A stretch of DNA of 64,000 bases from Methylocystis sp. Sn-Cys (lineage in GTDB: Bacteria > Pseudomonadota > Alphaproteobacteria > Rhizobiales > Beijerinckiaceae), in the NCBI RefSeq assembly GCF_016745395.1, contig NZ_JAERVJ010000010.1, positions 77,083 to 141,082 of the forward strand. The letters run 5' to 3'. The position numbers were made by a program, and so were the translations under genes. The notes under the pieces were generated by a model. It ran no database searches. It saw only the letters and a list, made by a program, of their open reading frames with translations, and had not been told where the DNA came from. Shown here piece by piece: positions 18,046-27,384 of the stretch. The first letter of the stretch is position 1. Every line of letters starts with the position of its first letter.

Positions 18046-18900
18046 ATGGTAAAAAGGCCAATAAAGACCGCGAAAGAAACGCCGCCTCCGAAAAAGGAGC
18101 CGGAGCCGCGCCGCGACGTGAGAGAAATCACGCCGCCTCAGCAATCCTCGGGAGCGATTATGAAACCAACGGTCATAGTCGTCGGCGCCGACAAGGGCGG
18201 CGTCGGGAAGACGACGATCGCGCGCGCGGTCCTCGACTTCCTTTCCCTCAACAATCTCGACGCCCGCGCCTTCGACACCGAGACGCCGCGCGGGACGCTG
18301 TATCGCTTCCATCCGGAAGAGACGATGATCGTCGATCTGACGTCGACCGCCGATCAGATGAAGATCATCGACACGCTGAATTCGTCGCAAGCGAAGGTCA
18401 GCGTGATCGACGTGCGCGCCGGCGGCTTGAGCCCCGCGCTCGAAGCGCTCGACGAGATCGGCTTTTTCGACGCGGTGAAAGCAGGCGAATTCCGCTTCAT
18501 CCTGCTCCACGTCATCGGCCCCTCGATCGCCTCGCTCGACGAGATCGCCGAGATCGCGCCCTATATGTCCGACGCCAACTACTTCATGGTGAAGAACCAT
18601 GTGAACGACACGACCTTCTTCGAATGGGACCCCCAGACCCACTCGAAATATTTCGAGGACGTGAACACCACAGGCGAGATCACCATCCCGAAGCTCGGCG
18701 AATTGGCATATGAACAGGTCGAGCTCGCAGGGACGCCCTATTCGACCTTCATCGCCAATCAGACGGCGGAAGGCGAACCGGCGGATCACTCTTTCGTCCT
18801 GCGCGGTTACGTGCGCACATGGCTCGCGAGAGTCGCGGATGAATTCGAGCGGGTCGGACTTCTCGATCTCGTCACATCGGGTGTGGCCAAGGCACGTTGA
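18046..18900 (+). CDS. ParA/MinD-like P-loop ATPase, function unknown
   Basis: A 284-residue protein with a deviant Walker A GADKGGVGKTT at residues 47-57, the hallmark of ParA/MinD/Mrp ATPases (signature lysine two residues into KGGVGKTT). Residues 1-38 form a Lys/Pro-rich low-complexity tail. After the P-loop it reads ARAFDTETPRG, then VSVIDVRAGG where MinD has its switch II region. The ATG is chosen with AGAGGAG just upstream. It is 35 bases before a related gene lacking the key lysine, suggesting a two-protein unit. No partition gene (parB) or cell-division neighbour is seen, so its cargo is unknown. Confidence 0.75.
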   Translation: MVKRPIKTAKETPPPKKEPEPRRDVREITPPQQSSGAIMKPTVIVVGADKGGVGKTTIARAVLDFLSLNNLDARAFDTETPRGTLYRFHPEETMIVDLTSTADQMKIIDTLNSSQAKVSVIDVRAGGLSPALEALDEIGFFDAVKAGEFRFILLHVIGPSIASLDEIAEIAPYMSDANYFMVKNHVNDTTFFEWDPQTHSKYFEDVNTTGEITIPKLGELAYEQVELAGTPYSTFIANQTAEGEPADHSFVLRGYVRTWLARVADEFERVGLLDLVTSGVAKAR

Positions 18901-18935
18901 GACGAAGGCGGCGTCGCCCTCGTCAAGAGGATGAA

Positions 18936-19649
18936 ATGAGTCGCCGCACCCTCGTCTTCTTCGTCTGCTCGCCGCACTCACGCACTGGCGTGACAACTGC
19001 GGCGCGGCTGCTGACCGATTATTATCTCTCGCGCGGGGTCCCTGTCGAAGGTTTCGACACGGATTCGCGCGAGCCTAACTACGCCTTGCTTTTTCCGAAG
19101 GTCGCGCGCGTTGTCGATATTGGCGACGTCAAGGGACAGATTTCCCTGTTCGACCGCCTGCTGGTCGCCGACGACGCCCCCAAGATCGTCGACGTCTGGA
19201 GCCGCTCCTACGACCAGCTCTTCGCCACGATCGCCGAAATCGGCTTTCTGGAGGAGGCGCGCCACGCCGGCGTCGAACCGATCATTCTCTTCCAGGCCGA
19301 CAGTTCGCAGACGGCTGCGAGCAACGCCCGGCTGCTCAACACCACCTGGCCGAATTTGTGGCTGACGGTCATCCACAATGAGGGGGCTGCGCCGCTGCGC
19401 GCCGAGGCGCACGACATCCTCGCCCGCTACCCCGCGCGCGGGAAATTGGTGATCCCGAAGCTCGAAAGCGCCATCGCCGCGGCCCTCGACGACGCCGAAC
19501 TCTCGCTGTCGACCTTCTTGCACGCGCCGCCACCCCATATATCCATCGTCGTGCGCGCGGCGCTGAAAGCCTGGCTTCTCCCGATCTTCACGCAATTTCA
19601 GAGCTTCGAATTGCGCATGAATCTGCAATCGAGCGAATTTCTACGTTAG
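18936..19649 (+). CDS. ParA/MinD-like protein with degenerate P-loop
   Basis: A 237-residue protein with the same overall layout as the preceding gene: a beta-strand (TLVFFVCSPHSRTGVTTAARLL) where the P-loop would be, then VEGFDTDSREPNY mirroring ARAFDTETPRG, and PKIVDVWSRSY mirroring the switch region. The catalytic lysine and glycines of GGVGKTT are replaced (SRTGVTT), so ATP hydrolysis is doubtful. It could be a structural partner or regulator of the upstream ATPase. AAGAGG precedes the start; nine bases separate its stop from the next gene. Confidence 0.68.
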   Translation: MSRRTLVFFVCSPHSRTGVTTAARLLTDYYLSRGVPVEGFDTDSREPNYALLFPKVARVVDIGDVKGQISLFDRLLVADDAPKIVDVWSRSYDQLFATIAEIGFLEEARHAGVEPIILFQADSSQTAASNARLLNTTWPNLWLTVIHNEGAAPLRAEAHDILARYPARGKLVIPKLESAIAAALDDAELSLSTFLHAPPPHISIVVRAALKAWLLPIFTQFQSFELRMNLQSSEFLR

Positions 19650-19657
19650 GGCGCGAT

Positions 19658-20707
19658 ATGGAATACCGAAAACTTGGAGCCACCGACCTCTCCGTCTCGG
19701 CCATTTGTCTTGGCTCCATGACCTGGGGCCAGCAGAACACCGAGGCGGAAGGCCACGCGCAGCTCGACTATGCGCGGTCGCGCGGCGTCAACTTCATCGA
19801 CACGGCGGAAATCTATTCGATCCCCCCGCGCCCGGAGACGCAAGGCTCGACCGAGCGCATAATCGGCTCGTGGCTGGCCTCGCGCAAAAACCGCGACAAG
19901 GTGATCATCGCCACCAAGGTCGCCGGGCGCGGCGAGGCGCATTGGCTGCGCGATGGGGGCGGGGGCACGGTCCTCGACCGTAAGAATATCCATTTTGCGA
20001 TCGAGGGCTCGCTGAAGCGCCTGCAGACCGATTATGTCGATCTCTACCAGTTGCACTGGCCCGACCGCTCTTTGCCGCTCTGGGGCGCCGGCGGGACGAC
20101 CTATCGGCCTCCCTCCAAGCGCCCCGAAGTTCCGATCGAAGAAACGCTGGACGCGCTGAACGCGCTGGTGAAGGCCGGCAAGGTCCGCCACATCGGCCTA
20201 TCCAACGAGACGCCTTGGGGCGTCGCGCGCTTCCTGCGAGCGGCGGAGCTCGGCCATGGGCCAAGGGTCGTCTCGATCCAGAACGCCTATAATCTTATCA
20301 CTCGCACGTTCGAGATGGGCCTCGCTGAATTTGCCGAGCGCGAGGCCGTCGGCCTCCTTGCCTATTCGCCCCTCGCGCAGGGCTATCTCACCGGCAAATA
20401 TCAGGGCGGGGCAAGGCCGCCCGGCGCGCGCACGACGCTTTTCGAACGCGGCCAGCGCTATGAAACACCGGGGGTCGAGGCGGCGATCGGCGCCTATCTC
20501 GCGCTCGCCAAAGAGATCGGCGCCGACCCGGCGCAGCTTGCCCTGGCTTATGTCACGTCGCGCCCTTTCGTGACCTCGAACATCATCGGCGCCACGACGA
20601 TGGCGCAGCTTCGAACCGATCTGGATTCAGAGAGCATCGAGATCACGCCGGAGATCGAAGCGCGGATCGACGAGATCCACCAGCTTCACAGCAATCCAGC
20701 GCCGTAA
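19658..20707 (+). CDS. Aldo/keto reductase, Tas-like
   Basis: A 349-residue NADP(H)-dependent aldo/keto reductase. The catalytic tetrad is visible: Asp and Tyr in FIDTAEIYS, Lys in IIATKVAGRG, and His in LYQLHWPD. The C-terminal NADP-binding part contains SNIIGATTMAQLRTDL. The sequence is closest in style to the Tas subgroup (long insert with SLPLWGAG and PSKRPEVPIEETL). Physiological substrate unknown. It follows the ParA-like pair by nine bases, so it may share their transcript, though no functional link is apparent. Confidence 0.9.
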   Translation: MEYRKLGATDLSVSAICLGSMTWGQQNTEAEGHAQLDYARSRGVNFIDTAEIYSIPPRPETQGSTERIIGSWLASRKNRDKVIIATKVAGRGEAHWLRDGGGGTVLDRKNIHFAIEGSLKRLQTDYVDLYQLHWPDRSLPLWGAGGTTYRPPSKRPEVPIEETLDALNALVKAGKVRHIGLSNETPWGVARFLRAAELGHGPRVVSIQNAYNLITRTFEMGLAEFAEREAVGLLAYSPLAQGYLTGKYQGGARPPGARTTLFERGQRYETPGVEAAIGAYLALAKEIGADPAQLALAYVTSRPFVTSNIIGATTMAQLRTDLDSESIEITPEIEARIDEIHQLHSNPAP

Positions 20708-20719
20708 GGGATCACCTCC

Positions 20720-20800
20720 GTCATTGCGAGGAGGCGGAGCCGACGAAGCAATCTAAGGCCGCATCGCCGCCCTGGATTGCTTCGCTTCGCTCGCAATGAC
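20720..20800. repeat. Intergenic inverted repeat of the GTCATTGCGAG type
   Basis: GTCATTGCGAG (20720-20730) pairs with CTCGCAATGAC (20790-20800), with inner arms GAAGCAATC and GATTGCTTC. It is a widespread kind of intergenic palindrome in bacterial genomes, here located between convergent genes. Confidence 0.75.
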
Positions 20801-20803
20801 GGG

Positions 20804-20899
20804 TTCTGGGCAAAACCTGCACTATTGCGGCTCTGGATTCCCGGTCGGGCTTTCAGCCCGCCGGGAATGACATGCCCCAGTGCGAGCTATTCAAACGGA
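20804..20899. repeat. Intergenic palindromic repeat, copy 2
   Basis: About 96 bases match the copy at 8965-9059, including CTCTGGATTCCCG, the hairpin around CGGGC and GCCCG, GGAATGAC, and the closing TGCGAGCTATTCAA. Both copies lie next to the 3' end of a minus-strand gene. Confidence 0.75.
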
Positions 20900-20922
20900 T
20901 GTCTCAGCCGCGCATCCAACCG

Positions 20923-21567
20923 CTACGCGTGCCCCGAGATGGACGACAGCCGCTCCAAATCGACCCCCATGGAGCGCAGGGCGCGCACATATTTGCTGCC
21001 GAGGTCCCGGTCGAAGAGCAGCGCCGGATCGGCCGGGCAATGCAACCAGCCGTTCTTTTGGATTTCGTCCTCGAGCTGCCCCGCGTCCCAGCCCGCATAG
21101 CCCAGCGCGAGCAACGCATGGTGCGGCCCCTCGCCCGCGGCGATGGCGCGCAAAATGTCGATTGTCGCCGTGAGCGACACGCCGTCGTCGATTGGCAGGG
21201 TCGAATTGTCCAGGAAGAAATCCGGCGAATGCAGCACAAAGCCGCGGTCCGTCTGCACCGGGCCGCCGGAAAGCACCTGAATCTCCTCGGCGCCGCTCGG
21301 CAGCCTGATCCGCTCTTCAGGAGCGATCACTTGCAGTTGCACGAGAAGATCGGGGAAGTTCTTCACCCGAGCAGGTTGGTTGACGACGATGCCCATCGCG
21401 CCTTCTTCCGAATGCGCACACAGATAGATCACCGAGCGCGCAAAACGCTCGTCCGTCATGCCGGGCATCGCCACCAGCAACTGCCCGTCGAGATATCTTC
21501 GGCCGGGAGTCCGAGCGTCGCCAGCGGAAGACTCTTCGGAAACTTGCTTGGGGCGCAACCTACTCAT
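20923..21567 (-). CDS. YqgE/AlgH family protein
   Basis: A 214-residue member of the YqgE/AlgH (DUF179) family. The conserved core reads [41 protein letters not shown], followed by [13 protein letters not shown] and [16 protein letters not shown], both family signatures. Role unknown; members were once thought to regulate alginate synthesis. It is a single gene flanked by repeats and a divergent secreted-protein gene. Confidence 0.93.
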   Translation of the reverse strand: MSRLRPKQVSEESSAGDARTPGRRYLDGQLLVAMPGMTDERFARSVIYLCAHSEEGAMGIVVNQPARVKNFPDLLVQLQVIAPEERIRLPSGAEEIQVLSGGPVQTDRGFVLHSPDFFLDNSTLPIDDGVSLTATIDILRAIAAGEGPHHALLALGYAGWDAGQLEDEIQKNGWLHCPADPALLFDRDLGSKYVRALRSMGVDLERLSSISGHA

Positions 21568-21645
21568 AGCTTCATGCTACGCCCGCAACGCCCCCTTAAC
21601 AAGCGGCGTGGATAAATCGCGCCAGCCGACCGGAAACCAGACCCG

Positions 21646-22458
21646 ATGACTACGCCAAAGCCGAAGATGCGCGTCTTTTTTGCTTGCACAGCCACGCTCG
21701 CCGCGGCGCTGGCCTTCGCGCCGGCGCGGGCCGCCGAGCCGGCTTTTGCGACAGCGCCGGCAAAGGGAACGGTGTCCGCCATCAGGCTGCTCTCCGCCGG
21801 CCCGGCGGAAGGCGGCGCCTATCGCGCAGGCGTCGAAATCAGCCTCGCGCCCAAGACCGCCACCTATTGGCGCCAGCCGGGCGAGGCGGGCTCGCCGCCT
21901 GTCTTCGATTTCTCGAAATCGGTTAATGTCGCCAAGGTCGAAACCACCTTTCCGGCGCCCAAGCATCTGGATGAAGCGGGCACGATCGTCGCCGGCTATG
22001 ACGAGACCGTGATCTTCCCGCTCAGGGTCACGCCGAAGGACCCAAAGGCGCCGGTGACGCTCGCCCTCGACCTCGACTATGCCGCCTGCGGCAAGATCTG
22101 TCTGCCCGCAAAAGCCGAGCTTTCCCTGGCGCTGCCACAGTCCGGCTCCTCGCCCTTTGCGAGCGCGATCACCGCCGCCGAGAAGCGCGTTCCGGTGAAG
22201 ATCAGTGGGGCGGAAGCGGCCAAGCGATTGTCGTTGAAGAAGGATGGCGAATCCTGGCGGTTGAGCGTCGCTGGGCCCGGCAAGGTCCAGGACATTTTCG
22301 CCGAAGTCCCCGAGCCGCTCTTCATCGAGAGCAAGCGCACGGGCGCGGATTTCGCGCTGGCGCTGTTTTCGACCGGCCCCAAGCCCAAGAGCGCCAACGC
22401 CACGCTAACCATCATCACCGACAAGGAAGCCTTCGAGGCGCCGGCGCATCTGGAGTGA
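21646..22458 (+). CDS. Secreted protein with DsbD N-terminal-like domain
   Basis: A 270-residue exported protein. A signal peptide (residues 1-28, ending ARAAE) is followed by an immunoglobulin-like domain resembling the N-terminal domain of DsbD/ScsB: it contains TYWRQPGEAGSPP and the cysteine pair in DLDYAACGKICLPA. In DsbD this pair passes electrons to periplasmic partners; here no membrane or thioredoxin domain is attached, so it is a stand-alone version. It may act in periplasmic redox or metal resistance, but the partner is not in this neighbourhood. Confidence 0.8.
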   Translation: MTTPKPKMRVFFACTATLAAALAFAPARAAEPAFATAPAKGTVSAIRLLSAGPAEGGAYRAGVEISLAPKTATYWRQPGEAGSPPVFDFSKSVNVAKVETTFPAPKHLDEAGTIVAGYDETVIFPLRVTPKDPKAPVTLALDLDYAACGKICLPAKAELSLALPQSGSSPFASAITAAEKRVPVKISGAEAAKRLSLKKDGESWRLSVAGPGKVQDIFAEVPEPLFIESKRTGADFALALFSTGPKPKSANATLTIITDKEAFEAPAHLE

Positions 22459-22469
22459 GGGCGTCTCGT

Positions 22470-23177
22470 TCAGATCGCCATATCGAAGACCAGCGCCTCG
22501 GCGTCGTCGCGCCCTTCGAGACGTATGGCGTCCGCCTCGCTGACCGCGATCCCGTCGCCGGCCTCCAGGCGTTCGCCATTCACCATGACGAGCCCCCGCG
22601 CGACCTGCACCCACGCTGCCCGGCCCGGCGCGACCTGATGGGACACGCTTTCGCCCGCGGATAATATGGTTGCGTAAAGATCGACGTCTTGATGGATGGT
22701 GAGGGAGCCGTCGCGTCCGTCGTGTGAGGCGATGAGGCGCAGGCGGCCGCGCTTTTCCTGCGGCCCGAAACGCTTCTGCTCATAGCCCGGCGCGAGGCCC
22801 TCGCGTTCCGGCACGATCCAGATTTGCAGGAAATGCGCGGGGGCGCGATCCGAGGCGTTATACTCGCTGTGGCGCACGCCGGTCCCGGCGCTCATGCGCT
22901 GCACGTCTCCAGCGCGAACGATCGAGCCGACGCCGGTGCTGTCCTTATGCGCGAGCGCGCCGTCGAGCACATAGGAGATGATCTCCATGTCCTTGTGCGG
23001 ATGGGTCGGAAAGCCGCCTCCCGGCGCGACGCGGTCCTCATTGATGACCCGAAGCGGGCCGAAGCCCATATGGTCGGGGTCGAAATATTGGCCGAAGGAA
23101 AAGCTGTGGCGGCTGTCGAGCCAGCCGAAGTCAGCCATTCCCCGCTCGGCGGCCTTTCTGATCGCAACTTGCATCAT
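22470..23177 (-). CDS. Pirin family protein (YhhW-like)
   Basis: A bicupin pirin of 235 or 236 residues (two adjacent ATG codons). The metal site residues are in FPTHPHKDMEIISYVLDG, with His and Glu ligands, followed by AGDVQRMSAGTGVRHSEYN, the pirin signature. The start is placed by a GGAGCGGG ribosome-binding site. Relatives of this size (YhhW) have quercetinase activity in vitro; the in vivo role is unknown. It converges with the DsbD-like gene. Confidence 0.92.
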   Translation of the reverse strand: MMQVAIRKAAERGMADFGWLDSRHSFSFGQYFDPDHMGFGPLRVINEDRVAPGGGFPTHPHKDMEIISYVLDGALAHKDSTGVGSIVRAGDVQRMSAGTGVRHSEYNASDRAPAHFLQIWIVPEREGLAPGYEQKRFGPQEKRGRLRLIASHDGRDGSLTIHQDVDLYATILSAGESVSHQVAPGRAAWVQVARGLVMVNGERLEAGDGIAVSEADAIRLEGRDDAEALVFDMAI

Positions 23178-23243
23178 CCCGCTCCAACTCGCTTGCTTTC
23201 CAAGCAAATGGCCCCGCGCCTGCCAAACGGCAATGCCGCGCCG

Positions 23244-24458
23244 TCACTCGCCGGCGATAATCGAGCGCCCGTAGCTGATCCGATAAATCGCGCCATTCTC
23301 GTCGTCCGTGACAAGAAGATCGCCATGGGGCGTCTGCGCCACGTCGACCGGGGTGCCGAGATAGGGCATCGAGCCCTTGTTCCAACCTTCGACGAAAGGT
23401 TCGCTGACGCCGCCCGTTCCATCCGGCCCGGGGCGCGTGAACATCAGCCGCGCGCCGACCGGCTGCGTCCGGGCGCCCGAGCCGTGCTGGGCCGAGAAAA
23501 TGCCGCCCCGATATTTTTTCGGGAAAGTGTCGCCCGTGTAAAAAACCATGCCGAGGTCAGCGGCGTGGGCTTCTTCCTCCACCTCCGGAAAGATGACGCC
23601 CGGCGGCGGCTCATCCGACGCATATTCCGCCGTGCGCACATGCCCGCCGCCGTACCAGGGAAAGCCGAAGTGCAGCCAGGGGATCGGCGCGCGGTTCAAT
23701 TCGCCGGGCGGCTTGTCGTCTCCCAGCTCATTCGTCTGATTGTCGGTGAACCAGAGCGAGCCATCGGCAGGATTGAAATCCATGCCCACAGAATTACGCA
23801 CGCCCCGCGCGAAAACGTCGCGTTTCGAGCCGTCGGGATTCATGCGGATGATCCCGCCGACGCCGGTGCGCTCGTAGAATGCGAGCTTCTCCTTCGGCTC
23901 GACGTCATAAGGCTGGCCGAGCGAGATATAAAGCTTGCCGTCCGGCCCCACGCGGCAGACGCGCAGCGTATGGCCGTCGCTTTCCTCCTGACGCGGGATG
24001 AGGTCGCCCTTCGCAACGACAATGCGCGCGTGCGGCCGGCGCCATTCTTCTTCCGCGTTCGGGATGCTGAGCACGCGGTTCCGTTCGACAATGAAAAGCG
24101 TTCCCTCCGGCGAAAAGCACAGGCCGTGCGGCAGATCGAACTCGAAGGCCAGCTCCAGGCGTTCCACACGAACCCCGTGACCGCCGCCGGGCGTCAGCAC
24201 ATAGACGATGTTATCGGCGCCTGTGCCGATGAAAATCACTTTGCCACTCGGCCCCACCGCGAGTGTGCGGGCGCCAGGGGCGCGCGCATAGAGGGAGATG
24301 GAAAAGTCTTCCGGCAAACGCAGACCTTCGAGGATCGCGTCGATCTCCGCCGCGCTTCTCGCGCGTTGCGGCTCGTGTGGGCGCTGCGTGAGCGCGAGTG
24401 CGCCCGCAAGGACAAGCGCGCAGGCGAAAACAAGAGTGGCAAGGAGCATGCGCCGCAT
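23244..24458 (-). CDS. Sorbosone dehydrogenase-like beta-propeller protein
   Basis: A 404-residue exported protein with an N-terminal signal or anchor segment (residues 4-23) and a six-bladed beta-propeller of the PQQ-dependent sugar dehydrogenase / L-sorbosone dehydrogenase family. Telling segments are LPHGLCFSPEGTLFIVERN, DGHTLRVCRVGPDGKLYISLG, GVRNSVGMDFNPADGSLWFTDN and DVAQTPHGDLLVTDDENGAIYRI. GGAGGA precedes the ATG. The family oxidises sugar aldehydes with PQQ, but many members have no shown activity. Confidence 0.85.
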   Translation of the reverse strand: MRRMLLATLVFACALVLAGALALTQRPHEPQRARSAAEIDAILEGLRLPEDFSISLYARAPGARTLAVGPSGKVIFIGTGADNIVYVLTPGGGHGVRVERLELAFEFDLPHGLCFSPEGTLFIVERNRVLSIPNAEEEWRRPHARIVVAKGDLIPRQEESDGHTLRVCRVGPDGKLYISLGQPYDVEPKEKLAFYERTGVGGIIRMNPDGSKRDVFARGVRNSVGMDFNPADGSLWFTDNQTNELGDDKPPGELNRAPIPWLHFGFPWYGGGHVRTAEYASDEPPPGVIFPEVEEEAHAADLGMVFYTGDTFPKKYRGGIFSAQHGSGARTQPVGARLMFTRPGPDGTGGVSEPFVEGWNKGSMPYLGTPVDVAQTPHGDLLVTDDENGAIYRISYGRSIIAGE

Positions 24459-24486
24459 CGGCGTCCTCCGAAGGGAAAGACGTCAA

Positions 24487-24521
24487 GAGCGCATTCCGCA
24501 AAAGTTGATAGGCTTTCGCAG
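24487..24521. repeat. Short dispersed intergenic motif
   Basis: GAGCGCATTCCGCAAAAGTT matches, with small gaps, the motif at 51012-51031 after the transglutaminase gene. Such motifs recur between genes in related alphaproteobacteria; the role is unknown. Confidence 0.35.
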
Positions 24522-24619
24522 CGGAAGGCGCGCTAGAAGCCTTTAAATTCCCTCGATCACGGCTTTGTTCCCGACCAAGCGGGCGGGCGCGTCTTTGTCT
24601 CCTGCTGCGCTTGGAGGGA

Positions 24620-27259
24620 TCAATCTCCGAAGCGTTTGAAGAAGGCCGTCTTGGCGATATGGGCAAGAATAGCGTAGCCGATGAGGAAGACGCCGATCGC
24701 CGGCCAATAGGACGCCGGCAGCGGCACAAAGCCGAAGGCGGACGCAAAGGGCGAATAGGGCAGCGCCGCGCCGATGAGGCAGACCAGAACAGTCGTCAGC
24801 AGCAGAGCCGTGCTCGCCCGGCTTTCGATGAAGGGGATTTTCTTCGTGCGGATGACGTGGATGATGAGCGTCTGGGTGAAGAGGGATTCCACGAACCAGC
24901 CTGTCTGGAAGAGCGCTGGATTGTTCCAGCCGTCAAAGGCCGTAACCATCAGGATGAAGGTGGCGTAATCGAAGACGGAGCTGGCGGGGCCCAGATAGAG
25001 CATGAATTTCGCGATGCCGCCAATGTCCCATTTGCGCGGCTGCGCGATAAACTCCTCGTCAACCTCGTCGGTCGGGATCGCGGTTTGCGAAAAATCGTAA
25101 AGTAGATTGTTGGTGAGAATTTGAATCGGCGTCATCGGCAAGAAGGGAAGGAAAACGCTCGCGCCGAGCACGCTGAACATGTTCCCGAAATTGGAGCTCG
25201 CGCCCATGCGCACATATTTCAGAATATTGGCGAAGACTTTCCGGCCCTCGACGACCCCGTCGTTGAGCACGGAGAGGCTCTTTTCGAGGAGGATGATATC
25301 CGCTGATTCGCGCGCAATATCGACCGCCGAATCGACCGAAATGCCGACGTCGCCTGCTTTCAACGCTGGCCCGTCATTGATGCCGTCGCCGAGATAGCCG
25401 ACGACATGGCCGTTGGCGCGCAGAGCGGCCACGACGCGCGCTTTCTGCGGCGGCGATAATTTGGCGAAGACGGTGATGTCGGAGACGCAAGCGGCAAGCG
25501 TCGCGTCGTCCATCGCCTCGATCTCGGCGCCGAGCGCGAGGCGTTCGACGTCCAGCCCGACGTCGCGGCAGATTTTGCGCGTCACGATGTCGTTATCGCC
25601 CGTCAGGATTTTCACGGCGACGCCGGCGTTGTGCAGATCGGCGATGGCCTGGGCGGCGCTGTCCTTGGGCGGATCGAGAAAAGCGATATAGCCGAGGAGC
25701 GTCAGCTCCTTTTCATCGGCGGGCGTGAAAACGCTCTGCTCACGCGGCGCGGATTTATAGGCGACGGCGATGACCCGGAAGCCGTCGGCGTTCAGGCGCG
25801 CTGTCTCGCGCTTGGCGGCTTCAAGATGCGAGAGATCGAGCGCGCCCTCGGTCTCGGCGGCTTCGAAATGGGTCGCCACGGCGAAAAGCTCTTCGACGGC
25901 GCCCTTGCAGATCAGCAGCCGTTCGCCATCGTCGCGCTCCACCACGACGGATAGGCGGCGGCGCTCGAAATCGAAGGGGATCTCGTCGATCTTCTTGAAA
26001 CTATGCTGGGGCGACAGGCGCTCTTCTATCTCTGCGTGTTGCAGCACGGCAACGTCGAGGAGATTACGCAAGCCGGACTGGAAATGACTGTTGAGATACG
26101 CAAACTCCAGGACGCGGTCAGAGTCTTCGCCAAAGATGTCGAGGTGACGCTTGAGGATGATACGATCCTGCGTCAGCGTGCCCGTCTTATCTGTGCACAG
26201 CACATCCATCGCGCCGAAGTTCTGCATGGCGTTGAGGCGCTTCACGATCACCTTCTCGCGAGAGATCGCCATGGCGCCTTTGGCAAGATTGACCGTGACG
26301 ATCATCGGCAGCATTTCCGGGGTCAGGCCGACCGCGACGGAGACTGCAAAAAGAAAGGCGCCCAGCCAGTCGCCTTTCAAATAGCCATTCACAAAAAACA
26401 CGAGCGGCGCCATGACCGCCATGAAGCTGATCATCAGCCAGGTGAATTTTCGAACGCTCTCGTCGAAGGCCGTAGAGCTATCGGCGTCGACGATCTTATC
26501 GGCAATGGCGCCGAAGTAAGTGTCCCTCCCCGTCACAACGACAATCGCTTCGCCATAGCCGCTCACGACATTCGAGCCCATGAAGGCGAGATTGTCGGCC
26601 TCCGAGAGATCGACGGGCGCCGCAACGCGATGCGCAAATTTCTCGACCGGCATCGACTCGCCGGTCAAGGCCGATTGATTGACGAAGAGATCTTTCGTCG
26701 TCAGCATGCGAAGGTCTGCGGGGATCATATCGCCCGCGGCGAGCCGCACAATATCTCCGGGAACCAGCTCTTCTAGGGAGATTTCGACGAAAGGATCGTC
26801 GCTGTCGACGCGCTCGGGACGGCGCACCGAGGCATGGGTGCGCACCATCGCGCGCAGCTTCGCGGCGGCGGCGTTGGAGCGATGCTCCTGCACGAAAGCA
26901 AGAAGAACGCTGAGGATCACCATTGCGGAGATGACGATCGCCGCCCGTCGATCGCTCAACGCCCAGGAAGCGACCGCGAGCGTGAGCAGAAGGCCGTTCA
27001 GCGGATTGAAGACATTGCGCGCCAACTCGCGAAAGACGCCGCCGCCCGTTTCGCTGGCGACGCGGTTGGACCCATGCCGCCTGAGGCGGCGCGCCGCTTC
27101 CGCCTCGGAAAGCCCCTGTGGAGAGGCTTCAAGATCACGCGTGAGCGCATCCACGTCGTTCGAGGCCGCCCTTTCGAGCATCGAGTGAACGGCCTGGCTC
27201 TCTTTGGCGCTGAAGTTCATGGACGGGTCTGTTATCGAGGCCAATTCACGGTCTGCCAC
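24620..27259 (-). CDS. mgtA: Magnesium-translocating P-type ATPase (MgtA/MgtB)
   Basis: An 879-residue P3B-type ATPase importing Mg2+ across the inner membrane. TGES (actuator domain) is in QSALTGESMPVEKF, the phosphorylated Asp in CTDKTGTLTQ, the hinge in GDGINDGPALKAGDVGIS. Ten membrane segments are expected: two pairs before the phosphorylation domain and six after it, which the hydrophobic C-terminus shows. It has the MgtA/B-specific WNNPALFQTGWFVESL and TQTLIIHVIRTKK stretches. A second possible start is MNFSAKES, 14 codons in. No mgtA leader or riboswitch could be recognised upstream. Confidence 0.94.
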   Translation of the reverse strand: MADRELASITDPSMNFSAKESQAVHSMLERAASNDVDALTRDLEASPQGLSEAEAARRLRRHGSNRVASETGGGVFRELARNVFNPLNGLLLTLAVASWALSDRRAAIVISAMVILSVLLAFVQEHRSNAAAAKLRAMVRTHASVRRPERVDSDDPFVEISLEELVPGDIVRLAAGDMIPADLRMLTTKDLFVNQSALTGESMPVEKFAHRVAAPVDLSEADNLAFMGSNVVSGYGEAIVVVTGRDTYFGAIADKIVDADSSTAFDESVRKFTWLMISFMAVMAPLVFFVNGYLKGDWLGAFLFAVSVAVGLTPEMLPMIVTVNLAKGAMAISREKVIVKRLNAMQNFGAMDVLCTDKTGTLTQDRIILKRHLDIFGEDSDRVLEFAYLNSHFQSGLRNLLDVAVLQHAEIEERLSPQHSFKKIDEIPFDFERRRLSVVVERDDGERLLICKGAVEELFAVATHFEAAETEGALDLSHLEAAKRETARLNADGFRVIAVAYKSAPREQSVFTPADEKELTLLGYIAFLDPPKDSAAQAIADLHNAGVAVKILTGDNDIVTRKICRDVGLDVERLALGAEIEAMDDATLAACVSDITVFAKLSPPQKARVVAALRANGHVVGYLGDGINDGPALKAGDVGISVDSAVDIARESADIILLEKSLSVLNDGVVEGRKVFANILKYVRMGASSNFGNMFSVLGASVFLPFLPMTPIQILTNNLLYDFSQTAIPTDEVDEEFIAQPRKWDIGGIAKFMLYLGPASSVFDYATFILMVTAFDGWNNPALFQTGWFVESLFTQTLIIHVIRTKKIPFIESRASTALLLTTVLVCLIGAALPYSPFASAFGFVPLPASYWPAIGVFLIGYAILAHIAKTAFFKRFGD

Positions 27260-27384
27260 CGGTTGCCTCAGGATACAGCACCTTCATTGTTATGAAAGCC
27301 CGGCCTCCGACGCCTTGACGCGCTAAGATTTCAAACATAGGTTTCAGCTATTGGCTCGAGAAAAGTAGTTCCAGGATTTTATAC

